Origin: an uncultured Acetatifactor sp.
GTDB taxonomy: Bacteria > Bacillota > Clostridia > Lachnospirales > Lachnospiraceae
DNA: 64,000 bases
NCBI GenBank assembly: GCA_947624245.1
Contig: CANQJL010000007.1
Coordinates: forward strand, 31,186-95,185
Reading direction: 5' to 3'
A program made the position numbers and the translations under genes. Of the stretch, positions 10,427-19,592 are shown in pieces; position 1 is the first letter of the stretch, and every line of letters starts with the position of its first letter. The notes beneath the pieces are model-generated. The model had not been told where the DNA came from, did not search any database, and saw only the letters and a list, made by a program, of their open reading frames with translations.

Positions 10427-11014
10427 ATGGACAAAGAGAACCGAATCGACGGAGTAAAAGACACGGTATCCGAGAAGGAAGCACAAAAGAAAAACGGGAC
10501 AGGCATATCGCTGAAGGCCAAGCTTGTGGCGGCGGCCATAGGCGCGCTCGCCGTGCTGCTGGCGATCCTGATTCCGATTCTTGTGAAGGATTCCGTTGAA
10601 AAAAAGGTGAGAAAAGCCTTTGAGACATATGTGGGAGTCTTTGTGACCGGAGATATCGATGCGGATAAGGTCAAGTGGAAGAAGTACTATCCCGCAGAAG
10701 TGGAGGAAGAGATAGGGAATTGGGCGCACGAAAGTCTTGCGCCGTCTTCTTTTTTTGCCCCGGGGGACTACGATTACAAGATCATGGCAATCACTCAGCT
10801 TGACGGCAGTGACAGCGAAGAACTGGTACAGGAGCTCGTGGAGGATTTCTACCGCTACCACAATTTCAGTATCAAGACCGCAGACCTTAAGATCTCCGAG
10901 GCCTATCTTGTGATCATCAGGAATTATTCCGGACAGGGTCCCGCGCTGGGCTATGCGCTGGTGGTCAAGGTAAACGGAAAGTATGGCGTATATTCTCTGG
11001 CAAACGAGATGTAG
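10427..11014 (+). CDS. Hypothetical single-TM protein
   Basis: Intact ORF with one TM segment (LVAAAIGALAVLLAILIPIL); codon usage consistent with neighbours. Confidence 0.6.
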   Translation: MDKENRIDGVKDTVSEKEAQKKNGTGISLKAKLVAAAIGALAVLLAILIPILVKDSVEKKVRKAFETYVGVFVTGDIDADKVKWKKYYPAEVEEEIGNWAHESLAPSSFFAPGDYDYKIMAITQLDGSDSEELVQELVEDFYRYHNFSIKTADLKISEAYLVIIRNYSGQGPALGYALVVKVNGKYGVYSLANEM

Positions 11015-11063
11015 GCCTGTTTAAGCTCCGCAAAATACGCGATGATTTATGAGGAGGTCAGTT

Positions 11064-13097
11064 ATGTTTTGCGCAAAATGTGGTACCAGACTTGAGGATT
11101 CCGAAAAATTCTGTCCTAACTGCGGAACGCCCACAGCGGAACCGGAGGGACAGTCCGAGCAATCCGCCCCTGCGGCAGAATCGGAGAAGCAGTCCGAGCA
11201 GCCTGCCCCTGCGGCGAATCCCGTACAGCAGGCAGCGCCCGCAGCGAAGCCTGCCAAGAAAAAGACGGGCAGGATCGTCATTGGGGTGGTGCTGGCAGGC
11301 ATTGCGGTGGTGCTGGCGGCGGCAGGAACCGTTGTGGCTGTCAATTTTGCAAGAATCAATAACTTTATCCATAAGACGTTTCAATCCCCGGAAGACTATT
11401 ATCGGTACGTGGAGGGAAAGACTCTGGACGAGGCAGTGGAACTGGACGGAGAGATGTACGGCCTGATGCTGGAGCAGATTCAGAATGCATATAATAATTC
11501 CGGTTCCGTCATTGCATCTGTGGAACTGGCAGATGCGGGCAGGGATCTTCTGGAGCTTTCCGGATTGGCAAATGTGGATCTCTCCTGGGTCGAGAGCGCG
11601 TATATCAATTACGAATATGCGGTCAAGGACGACAAAAGCGGCTTTGGCCTGAGCGCCGGTCTCAACGGGGACAATATTGTATCCGTGAACGGGGCTGCCG
11701 ATATGGAAGAAGGCCAGGTCTACCTGCAGATTCCGGAGCTGAACGGTACCTATATGGGATTTGACCTGAAGGACGCCATGGGGCGTTCTTATGAGGATTT
11801 TGCCGAGGCGACGGCAAAGCGCAGGGAGCTTTTTGAAGCGCTCTCGAAGAGTCTGCCGGAGCAAAAAACTTTTGAAAGGCTGCTGGAAAAATACCTGAAC
11901 ACGGCGTTGGCCTGTGTGGACGAGGTGGAACTGCAGTCGGGCGTACTGGAGGCGGAAGGCATAGAGCAGAAGTGCACCGTGCTGAAGGTGTATTTCGATA
12001 AGGACACTCTGGGAGATATGTTTGACGCGGTTCTGGAAGAGGCGAAGAACGATGAGCAGCTGCAGAAGGCCGTTGCCGATATTGCGGAGGCGGTGGACGA
12101 GGGGAACGGCGGAGACGCTTACGAAGATTTCCTGAAGGAATTGAAAGATTACAGAGATGACCTGAAGGACGCTGAAGATATTGACGTAGTCATGACCGTG
12201 TATGTGGACAACAAAGGCAACGTGGCAGGCAGGGAGTTTGAGACGGATGACATGGCGATCTCTTACAGAATGCCCGAAAACAAAAAGGATTTCGGTCTTG
12301 TGTACTCCGTGGAGGTAGACGGTGTCAGCGTATCCCTTACCGGAAGCGGCAAACGTTCCCAGGATAAGATCGACGGTGAGTTCCGCCTGCGCTATACAGG
12401 CGCTACCATTCTGAATATCACGGCGGACGATCTGGATCTGGCCACCCTGAAGCGCGGCAGGCTGAACGGTGAACTGGAGGTGACGGTGGGGAGCGGGCTC
12501 GGCATGGTAGCACATGAAGTTCCAGGGCTGTCCGTTCTTCAGAAAATGAAATTTATCCTGACGTCAAGGACCTCCGATAAATCCGTGGAATATATCCTGT
12601 TGGTGAACTATGACGGCGACGATATGGGAACCCTGGCCGTGAGCGCAGAGAAAAAGGGCGACGTCGAGGTGAAGGTGCCCGACGGGAAGGAAGTGCTCGA
12701 TATTGCGGGCGCAGAAGATCTGCAGGAGTGGGTGGACGAAATTGACTGGGACGAGGTCGTAGACACGCTGCAGGAGACGGATCTGCCCAGAAGTGCGGTC
12801 AAGGCAGTGGAGAAGATCGGAGAGACTCTGCGGGAGAACGATCTGACGGAGCTTCTGGAGATGCTGCAGTACTTCGGAGGGTATTACGGCGGCAGCTATT
12901 TCGACGATTCCTACAACGATGACTATTTCGACGATTATTTCGGCGATTCCTATAACGACGATTATTACGACGACTACTACGACGATTACTACAACGACGG
13001 CGGCAGTTATTACGACGACTACTATGACGATTCCTACTACGACGATTATTACAACGATTATTATTACGACGACTATTACAATGACGATTACTACTAA
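11064..13097 (+). CDS. Zinc-ribbon membrane protein with Asp/Tyr-rich repetitive C-terminus
   Basis: N-terminal CAKCGTRLEDSEKFCPNCG zinc ribbon, TM helix, large extracytoplasmic region, tail of (D/N)DYY repeats; RBS gaggagg upstream of ATG 11064. Confidence 0.75.
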   Translation: MFCAKCGTRLEDSEKFCPNCGTPTAEPEGQSEQSAPAAESEKQSEQPAPAANPVQQAAPAAKPAKKKTGRIVIGVVLAGIAVVLAAAGTVVAVNFARINNFIHKTFQSPEDYYRYVEGKTLDEAVELDGEMYGLMLEQIQNAYNNSGSVIASVELADAGRDLLELSGLANVDLSWVESAYINYEYAVKDDKSGFGLSAGLNGDNIVSVNGAADMEEGQVYLQIPELNGTYMGFDLKDAMGRSYEDFAEATAKRRELFEALSKSLPEQKTFERLLEKYLNTALACVDEVELQSGVLEAEGIEQKCTVLKVYFDKDTLGDMFDAVLEEAKNDEQLQKAVADIAEAVDEGNGGDAYEDFLKELKDYRDDLKDAEDIDVVMTVYVDNKGNVAGREFETDDMAISYRMPENKKDFGLVYSVEVDGVSVSLTGSGKRSQDKIDGEFRLRYTGATILNITADDLDLATLKRGRLNGELEVTVGSGLGMVAHEVPGLSVLQKMKFILTSRTSDKSVEYILLVNYDGDDMGTLAVSAEKKGDVEVKVPDGKEVLDIAGAEDLQEWVDEIDWDEVVDTLQETDLPRSAVKAVEKIGETLRENDLTELLEMLQYFGGYYGGSYFDDSYNDDYFDDYFGDSYNDDYYDDYYDDYYNDGGSYYDDYYDDSYYDDYYNDYYYDDYYNDDYY

Positions 13098-13118
13098 GAT
13101 GACAATGACGACGATTAT
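12883..13118 (+). repeat. Imperfect GAC-GAT-TAT-TAC codon repeat encoding D/Y/N-rich tail
   Basis: Repeated gacgattattacgacgactactac units; peptide FDDSYNDDYFDDYF...YNDYYYDDYYNDDYY. Confidence 0.8.
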
Positions 13119-13152
13119 CTGTGGTAAATTTCTCAGGGAGAGTATTTGAGTC

Positions 13153-13824
13153 ATGAAAATTGAACTGTCGGAAATACGGAAGGCCTACCGAAAACGGGTG
13201 GTACTCAAAGATATTTCCCTGACAGCAAAAGAAGGCGACTGCGTGGGCATTCTTGGCGGAAACGGCTGTGGAAAGTCCACGCTGCTTTCTATACTGGCAG
13301 GTGTACAGAGAGCGGACGGCGGCTCGTTTGTCTGTGACGGACAGGATCTCTTGCGGGACGGGAAGCTGCGCAATGCCCTGTTGGGATATGTCCCTCAAGG
13401 GAATCCGCTGATCGAGGAGCTTTCCGCATGGGACAATCTGCGCATGTGGTATGACAAAGAGACGCTGAGACGGGAACTGGATCAGGGTGTTCTGGCAATG
13501 CTTGGCATTGACGGCTTTCTCAAGGTGCCTGTGCGGAAGATGTCCGGCGGCATGAAAAAGAGGTTGTCCATCGGGTGCGCCGTTGCGGCAAAGCCACGGA
13601 TCCTGCTGCTGGACGAGCCGTCCTCCAATCTGGACCTTGTCTGTAAGGAAGAGATACGTCATTATTTTGAGGCATTTAAAGAGCAGGGCGGTATTCTCCT
13701 GTTGGCCACTCATGATATGCAGGAGATCGCTCTCTGCGACCAATGCTTTATTTTAAAGCAGGGAACGCTCTTTCCCTATGTTTACGACGGTGACATTTCC
13801 CGTCTGGCGGAGAATTTGTCATGA
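13153..13824 (+). CDS. ABC transporter ATP-binding protein
   Basis: Walker A GGNGCGKST, MSGGMKKRLSIG signature, LLLDEPSSNLDL. Confidence 0.9.
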   Translation: MKIELSEIRKAYRKRVVLKDISLTAKEGDCVGILGGNGCGKSTLLSILAGVQRADGGSFVCDGQDLLRDGKLRNALLGYVPQGNPLIEELSAWDNLRMWYDKETLRRELDQGVLAMLGIDGFLKVPVRKMSGGMKKRLSIGCAVAAKPRILLLDEPSSNLDLVCKEEIRHYFEAFKEQGGILLLATHDMQEIALCDQCFILKQGTLFPYVYDGDISRLAENLS

Positions 13825-15062
13825 AAATTTTCGGAAGTTATTTTATCCTTCAACTCAGGCGGACCTTGCGGCATCTGCCGGCGCTTGCGGTCCTCACGCT
13901 GGTCTTGTGCGGCTGTGCGGGGATTTTTGCCGTGCAGTGCGTGAGAGACAGGGAGACGTCAGAGGACAGGCAAAAATATCGGATAGCCCTTGTGGGAGAA
14001 ACAGATGACACCTATCTGGGCTTCGGTATCTCGGTGCTCTCCAGGCTGGACGATTCCCGCTATATGCTGGATTTTCCGAGTATGACGGAGGCGGAGGCCA
14101 GAAGGGCATTGATGGCCGGAGAGATCGACGCTTATGCCAAGGTGCCGGAGGGGCTGACGGATTCCATCGTGCAGGGTACGAATGACACGAAGGTAACCCT
14201 TGTAGGCTCCACCAATCAAAAGGGAATGGCGGGTATTCTGGTGGAGGAGCTGGCGGAGGCCGCCTCGACGATGATCGTCCGCTCCCAGAGCGCTGTTTTC
14301 GGAATGCAGAATATTCTGTGGGAGAACGATCTGGGCGATCAATGGTGGGAATATACCGAGAGGCTGAATCTTCGGCTAATCGACATGGTGCTGAACCGCA
14401 CCGGACTGTGCGATCTGAAGGTGTTGGGAATAGGCGGAGGACTTTCCGCGGAGGGCTATTATCTGTGCGGGATCACGGTCTTTTTCCTGCTGCTTTCCGG
14501 AATCGGCAGCAGTCCGCTGTTCTCCGGAAGGAATCGAGAACTGGCAGGACTGATGGCGTCCAGAGGAGCGGGAGCCGTTTCGCAGGTGGCCGGAGAATAT
14601 CTGGCATATCTGCTGCCGGCAGCGATCTGTCTGTTTGGTATCTTTCTGACCGTATGGCCGCTCTTGGGAAGCGGCGCCCTCGGGATAGCGGAGTGGAACG
14701 GCAAGGGCGTTTTGAACGCCGCAGGATTCTTCTTCGCGCTTCTCCCTGTGGCGGCGGCATTTGCGGCAATGCAGTTTTTTGTCTATGAGGCTGCGGAGGG
14801 AGTGGTGAGCAGTATCCTGCTGCAGTTTGTCTGCGGCATCGGCATGGCATATATTGCAGGCTGCTTTTATCCTGCCGGTATGCTTCCGGATTGTTTGCGG
14901 CAAGTGGGAGAGGTGCTTCCGGCGGGCGTTGCACTGCGCTATGCGGGCGGAAGCCTCACGGGGGAGATTCCGTTTTCGGCGGCAGCGGGGATCCTCTTTT
15001 ACCTGATCTTATTTTTTGCGCTGTCCGTATCGGTCAGAAAACGCAGGATTCAGAGAGGATAG
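13821..15062 (+). CDS. ABC transporter permease (ABC-2-like)
   Basis: Multi-TM ORF overlapping the upstream ATPase (ATGA) and followed by a second permease. Confidence 0.7.
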   Translation: MKIFGSYFILQLRRTLRHLPALAVLTLVLCGCAGIFAVQCVRDRETSEDRQKYRIALVGETDDTYLGFGISVLSRLDDSRYMLDFPSMTEAEARRALMAGEIDAYAKVPEGLTDSIVQGTNDTKVTLVGSTNQKGMAGILVEELAEAASTMIVRSQSAVFGMQNILWENDLGDQWWEYTERLNLRLIDMVLNRTGLCDLKVLGIGGGLSAEGYYLCGITVFFLLLSGIGSSPLFSGRNRELAGLMASRGAGAVSQVAGEYLAYLLPAAICLFGIFLTVWPLLGSGALGIAEWNGKGVLNAAGFFFALLPVAAAFAAMQFFVYEAAEGVVSSILLQFVCGIGMAYIAGCFYPAGMLPDCLRQVGEVLPAGVALRYAGGSLTGEIPFSAAAGILFYLILFFALSVSVRKRRIQRG

Positions 15063-15068
15063 ACGGGA

Positions 15069-16184
15069 ATGCGTAGGATAGCGATACGATATGTTCTCTT
15101 AAATAAGCGTCTGTTCAAAAAATACAGCTTCCTTTTGATCCTGTGCATGGTGCCTCTGCTTCTGGCCGGAATGCGTATCGCGGCGAGACAGGAGAGCGGG
15201 ATCGTGACCGTCGCACTGTGGGGGAGCAATCCGGCGGACGAACTGTCGAACAGGGTCATGGAGCAGCTGGAGAGAAATGATGTGCTGCGCTATGTGCGCT
15301 GCACTTCCAGGGAAGAAGCTGTGGGGCTTGTGGAAAGCTTTCAGGCGGACGCGGCGTGGATCTTTCCCGAGGATCTTGCGGGCGAGTTTTGGGCGGCGGC
15401 TTCCGGAAAGACGGTGGCGCCCGTGGTGACTGTGCTGGAGCGGGAAGACAGTATCCCGCTGACCTTTTCCAGGGAAATCCTAAGCAGTGCGTTGTACCCC
15501 TATTTTTCCTATGCCGTCTATGAGGATTTTGTCAGAGATGACATGGGACTGGAAGCGGACAGCGGAGAACTGAAGGAGGCATACGAGCGGACTCTGGTGG
15601 AGGGAAGCCTGTTTCGGCTGGAGTACTTTGACGGGCAGGCATCGGAGGAGAGCAGCTATCTGTTGGCGCCCATGCGGGGAATGCTGGCGTTATGGCTGGT
15701 GCTGTGCGGACTGGCCGCGGCCCTGTACTATCTTCAGGATGAGCGGCGCGGGACCTTTTCGCAGATGTCGCTTCGGCGCAGGGAGTGGACGGCAATCGGA
15801 TTTCAGGCTGTGCTGTTGATTGATGCGGCGGCGGTGCAGATCATTGCCTTGAGATTCTCGGGCGTATTTACGATGTGGAGCAGGGAGATAGGGAACGCGG
15901 TCCTGTTCGCGGGCTGTACGCTGCTGTTCTGCAATCTGATGCGGCTTCTCTGCGGCACGCCGGAGCGCCTCGGCAGTTGTATTCCCGTCCTGATGACCGC
16001 CATGACGGTATTGTGTCCGGTGTTCGTCCGCATAGATCTGTTCCGGCCGCTTCAATATCTGCTGCCGCCTTTTTATTATTTAAATGCAACGCACAGCACC
16101 TACCATTTTTATTTGATGGCGGCATATATCTGCGTCATGGCTCTGCTGTGCGCCCTGGTCTCTTGGCGGAAGAACCGGAAATAA
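15069..16184 (+). CDS. ABC transporter permease (ABC-2-like)
   Basis: N-terminal TM, extracytoplasmic domain, C-terminal TM cluster; immediately downstream of the previous permease. Confidence 0.68.
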   Translation: MRRIAIRYVLLNKRLFKKYSFLLILCMVPLLLAGMRIAARQESGIVTVALWGSNPADELSNRVMEQLERNDVLRYVRCTSREEAVGLVESFQADAAWIFPEDLAGEFWAAASGKTVAPVVTVLEREDSIPLTFSREILSSALYPYFSYAVYEDFVRDDMGLEADSGELKEAYERTLVEGSLFRLEYFDGQASEESSYLLAPMRGMLALWLVLCGLAAALYYLQDERRGTFSQMSLRRREWTAIGFQAVLLIDAAAVQIIALRFSGVFTMWSREIGNAVLFAGCTLLFCNLMRLLCGTPERLGSCIPVLMTAMTVLCPVFVRIDLFRPLQYLLPPFYYLNATHSTYHFYLMAAYICVMALLCALVSWRKNRK

Positions 16185-16244
16185 ACGCGCCAAGGCTCTG
16201 TGCATAACGGGGGCATGCAGGCGGAGGGAACGGAGTAAAGCAAG

Positions 16245-18011
16245 ATGGAAAAATGGTTCGTGGCGGCCAAGAAGGCCGACTTTAATCAATGGGCGGAGGA
16301 ATTTCACATCAGTCCGGTGCTGGCAAGGATACTGCGCAATCGGGACCTGACGGAAAGCGCCCAGGTGGAGCGGTTCCTGCACGGGACGCTGCAGGATTGT
16401 TATGCTCCCTGGCTTTTAAAGGATATGGACAGGGCGGTGGAAGCAATTCTGGAGGCGATAGAGCAGGGGACGGCCATTCGCGTCATCGGAGACTATGATG
16501 TGGACGGAATCTGCGCTTCCTATATCCTGACGAAGGGCTTTGAGATGCTGGGAGCCGCGGCGGATACGGCGATTCCTCATCGCATTCACGATGGCTACGG
16601 CCTCAATGACAACCTGATCCGCGAGGCTGCGGAGGAGGGTGTGGGATTGATCGTCACCTGCGACAACGGCATTGCCGCGGCGCCCCAGATCGAACTGGCG
16701 GGATCGCTTGGAATGAAGGTCGTCGTCACGGACCATCACGAGGTGCCGTTTGTCCTGTCGAAGGACGGGGAACGCAGCGAGGTGCTTCCCCCCGCGCTGG
16801 CCGTGGTGGATCCCAAGCGGGAGGAATGCGCCTATCCTTTTGCGGGCATCTGCGGGGCGGTGGTGGCCTACAAGCTGGTGACCGCACTTGCGCTAAAGAC
16901 CGGAAATGAGAAGCTGCGAGAGGCGCTGGAGGAGTTTTTGGAATTTGCGGCGCTGGCCACAGTGTGCGACGTGATGGAGCTTAAAGATGAGAACCGCATT
17001 CTGGTGAAGGCGGGACTGGAGCGCCTGCGGGATACGAAAAATCAGGGTCTGCGGGCGTTGATAGAGGTAAACGGACTGGATATCAAAGGCTTGAGCGCCT
17101 ATCATCTGGGCTTTGTGATCGGTCCCTGCCTGAATGCCACCGGAAGGCTGGATACGGCGAGACGGGCGCTGGAGCTTCTGCAGAGCGGGACGAAGGCGGA
17201 GGCCATGAGGGCGGCGGCGGAGCTGAAGGAGCTGAATGACAGCCGCAAGAATCTGACGCTTCAGGGCGTGGAGCAGGCGCAGCGTTACATAGAACAGAAC
17301 GGTCTTGGGCGGGATAAGGTCATAGTCGTCTTTTTGCCGGAGGTACACGAGAGCTTGGCGGGCATTATCGCCGGAAGGATAAGGGAGCGGTACAATCGCC
17401 CCGTGTTCATTCTCACATCGGGGGAAGACGGCGTAAAGGGCTCCGGCCGGTCCGTGGAGGGCTATCACATGTTTCGGGCCATGACGGAGGTGAAGCGGTA
17501 CTTTACGAAATTCGGCGGTCACGCCATGGCGGCGGGGCTTTCCATGGCGGAGGAGGATATCCCGAAGCTGCGCAGGGAGCTGAACGAAAGGTGCGCCATG
17601 ACGGATGAGGATTTCCTTCCGAAGGTCCACATCGACGTGCCCATGCCTCTGGATTACGCAACCGTGGAGCTGGCGGAGGAGCTGGAGCTTTTGGAGCCCT
17701 TCGGCGTAGGGAATCCCAAACCGCTCTTTGCACAGAAGGATCTGACCTTTCTTGCCGGTTCCCTGATGGGAAAAAATAAGAATTTTGCCGGATATGAGGT
17801 CAGAACGCCGGAGGGAAAGCGCTTCCGGCTGGTGTTCTTTGGAGATCCGGCGCTGTTCGACGCCTTTCTGGACGAGAAATTCGGCTCCGGCAGCGCCGAA
17901 AAGCTGTATCAGGGGAAGGGGCAGTGGAAGGTATCCGTGGCCTACCGGCTGGAAAAAAACACTTACAGAGGGGTCACACGCCTCGAGTATATCATGCAGC
18001 ATTACTGCTGA
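16245..18011 (+). CDS. recJ: Single-stranded-DNA-specific exonuclease RecJ
   Basis: RVIGDYDVDGICASYIL, PHRIHDGYGLN, VTCDNGIAA, VTDHHEVP DHH motifs and GSGRSVEGYHMF / FGGHAMAAGLS. Confidence 0.93.
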   Translation: MEKWFVAAKKADFNQWAEEFHISPVLARILRNRDLTESAQVERFLHGTLQDCYAPWLLKDMDRAVEAILEAIEQGTAIRVIGDYDVDGICASYILTKGFEMLGAAADTAIPHRIHDGYGLNDNLIREAAEEGVGLIVTCDNGIAAAPQIELAGSLGMKVVVTDHHEVPFVLSKDGERSEVLPPALAVVDPKREECAYPFAGICGAVVAYKLVTALALKTGNEKLREALEEFLEFAALATVCDVMELKDENRILVKAGLERLRDTKNQGLRALIEVNGLDIKGLSAYHLGFVIGPCLNATGRLDTARRALELLQSGTKAEAMRAAAELKELNDSRKNLTLQGVEQAQRYIEQNGLGRDKVIVVFLPEVHESLAGIIAGRIRERYNRPVFILTSGEDGVKGSGRSVEGYHMFRAMTEVKRYFTKFGGHAMAAGLSMAEEDIPKLRRELNERCAMTDEDFLPKVHIDVPMPLDYATVELAEELELLEPFGVGNPKPLFAQKDLTFLAGSLMGKNKNFAGYEVRTPEGKRFRLVFFGDPALFDAFLDEKFGSGSAEKLYQGKGQWKVSVAYRLEKNTYRGVTRLEYIMQHYC

Positions 18012-18051
18012 GCGAGGCAGGAGCCGCCGAAGCGGCAGAATGAGAGGAAAG

Positions 18052-18954
18052 ATGATTTTAACGGTAAATTTAAATCCGGCCGTTGACAGGACCTGCCGGC
18101 TTCAGACGCTCAAGCCGGGGGAGGTGAACCGGCTGTACAGTGCAAAGAGCGTGGCCGGCGGCAAGGCGGTGAACGTGGCAAAGGTGCTGCGGCAGTTCCA
18201 TATGCCGACGGCGGCAGTGGGATTTTTGGGCGGCTCGGGCGGCAGAATGATAGAGGAGGCTCTGGAGAAGGCGGGCGTGGAGTGCCACTTTACCGAAATC
18301 GGCGGTCAGACCAGGACCAACACCAATATTCTGGAGGAGGACGGGCGCGTCACGGAAATTCTGGAATCCGGTCCTGTGATCACGGAAAAGGAGCTGACGC
18401 AGTTTTTAAAGCAGTTTACGGGCTGTCTGGAGACCTGTGAACTGGCGGTGATGTCCGGCAGCCTTCCCCAAGGGGTCCCCACGGACATTTACGCGAGGCT
18501 GACCGAGCTCTGCCATATGGCGGGGTGCCGCGTGATCTTAGATGCGTCGGGAGAGGCTCTGCGTCAGGGGATACAGGCCGGTCCCGATCTGGTGAAGCCA
18601 AACCGCAGAGAATTAGAGTATCTGGCAGGGAGACCTCTCAGGACCCGAAAAGATGCGGCGGACGCGGGGCGCGCCCTTCTTGCGGCGGGAGTCGGCAGAG
18701 TCGTAGTCTCTCTGGGAAGCGAGGGACTTCTCTGGGTGGACGGGGAACGTGAATTGTTCCGAGAGGCAAGGCCGGTAAAGACCGTGAACACCGTGGGCTG
18801 CGGCGATACGGTGGTGGCGGCCCTGTGCATGGGCGAGATCGCGGGAGAAGACGCGCAGACGACGCTTGCCAAAGCGGCGGCCATGGCGGCGGCGAACGCT
18901 TCCACCGGCGAGAGCGGAAATATCCCCATGGACGTCTATCTTGAATTATTGTGA
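18052..18954 (+). CDS. pfkB: 1-phosphofructokinase (PfkB family)
   Basis: MILTVNLNPAVDRT, GGKAVNVAKVLRQ, VMSGSLPQGVPTDIYARL, KTVNTVGCGDTVVAALCMG. Confidence 0.88.
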   Translation: MILTVNLNPAVDRTCRLQTLKPGEVNRLYSAKSVAGGKAVNVAKVLRQFHMPTAAVGFLGGSGGRMIEEALEKAGVECHFTEIGGQTRTNTNILEEDGRVTEILESGPVITEKELTQFLKQFTGCLETCELAVMSGSLPQGVPTDIYARLTELCHMAGCRVILDASGEALRQGIQAGPDLVKPNRRELEYLAGRPLRTRKDAADAGRALLAAGVGRVVVSLGSEGLLWVDGERELFREARPVKTVNTVGCGDTVVAALCMGEIAGEDAQTTLAKAAAMAAANASTGESGNIPMDVYLELL

Positions 18955-19060
18955 AATAAAATACGGATATAAAACATTAGAGCATAGGACGCTTGATATT
19001 GCGAAATGAATTGCATAGAATAATCTTATATACCAAGCAACAAAGAAACAAAGAGTATTA

Positions 19061-19279
19061 TTACAGGGGCTGGTCTTCGTCGGAAGGAATGTATGTGGCA
19101 ATATCTTGGATATTACAATGCAATATACGGCAGAGATCGTTTAATGTGGTCGTGTTCAGTGGCTTATTTTTGCGGAGTTTATCTAAGATAGCACTGGAGA
19201 TGTGATGTTTGTTGATTAAGGAATAAGTCGTTTCTTCGGAAGCTTTTAACGTTACCCAAAAAGGACTGTAATCTATCAA
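19061..19279 (-). CDS. Small Cro/CI-type helix-turn-helix regulator
   Basis: IDYSPFWVTLKASEETTYSLINKHHISSAILDKLRKNKPLNTTTLNDLCRILHCNIQDIATYIPSDE matches the YozG-like small Xre HTH pattern; TTG start. Confidence 0.82.
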   Translation of the reverse strand: MIDYSPFWVTLKASEETTYSLINKHHISSAILDKLRKNKPLNTTTLNDLCRILHCNIQDIATYIPSDEDQPL

Positions 19280-19464
19280 TGCCCATCCTTCCTCTCATCT
19301 TCTTCTCTTCTTCTATTCTGTTGATTTCATTGTATTTTATTATTTGATACTTGACTATGGTCATGATTATGACTATAATAGACGGAGCAATTGTCATTAT
19401 GACCATTTCCGGAGGACTTATACCGGGAATGCGCAGGAAATATGAGGAAACAGTAAATAAGTGA

Positions 19465-19494
19465 TTGACGAGATTTCCTCGGGGGGGGTAGAAT
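19465..19494 (+). promoter_or_regulatory. Putative promoter P1: TTGACG-N18(with G8)-TAGAAT
   Basis: ttgacg agatttcctcgggggggg tagaat; homopolymer G8 at 19481-19488 occupies the spacer up to the -10. Confidence 0.7.
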
Positions 19495-19530
19495 AAGATA
19501 GTGAAAAACTCCCCGGACGGGAGAAAAAGC

Positions 19531-19558
19531 TTGACGGAGCTGTTCGGGGGGGTAGAAT
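19531..19558 (+). promoter_or_regulatory. Putative promoter P2: TTGACG-N16(with G7)-TAGAAT
   Basis: ttgacg gagctgttcggggggg tagaat; near-duplicate of P1 66 nt downstream; G7 at 19546-19552. Confidence 0.7.
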
Positions 19559-19592
19559 AAGGCGATGCGTCAAGAAATTATCAGGAGCGTTT

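Noticed and set aside
12564-13154. Antisense V/I-rich ORF (IVVIVILVVIVIVIVV...)
   Set aside because: Pure reverse-complement artefact of the Asp/Tyr codon repeat on the + strand.
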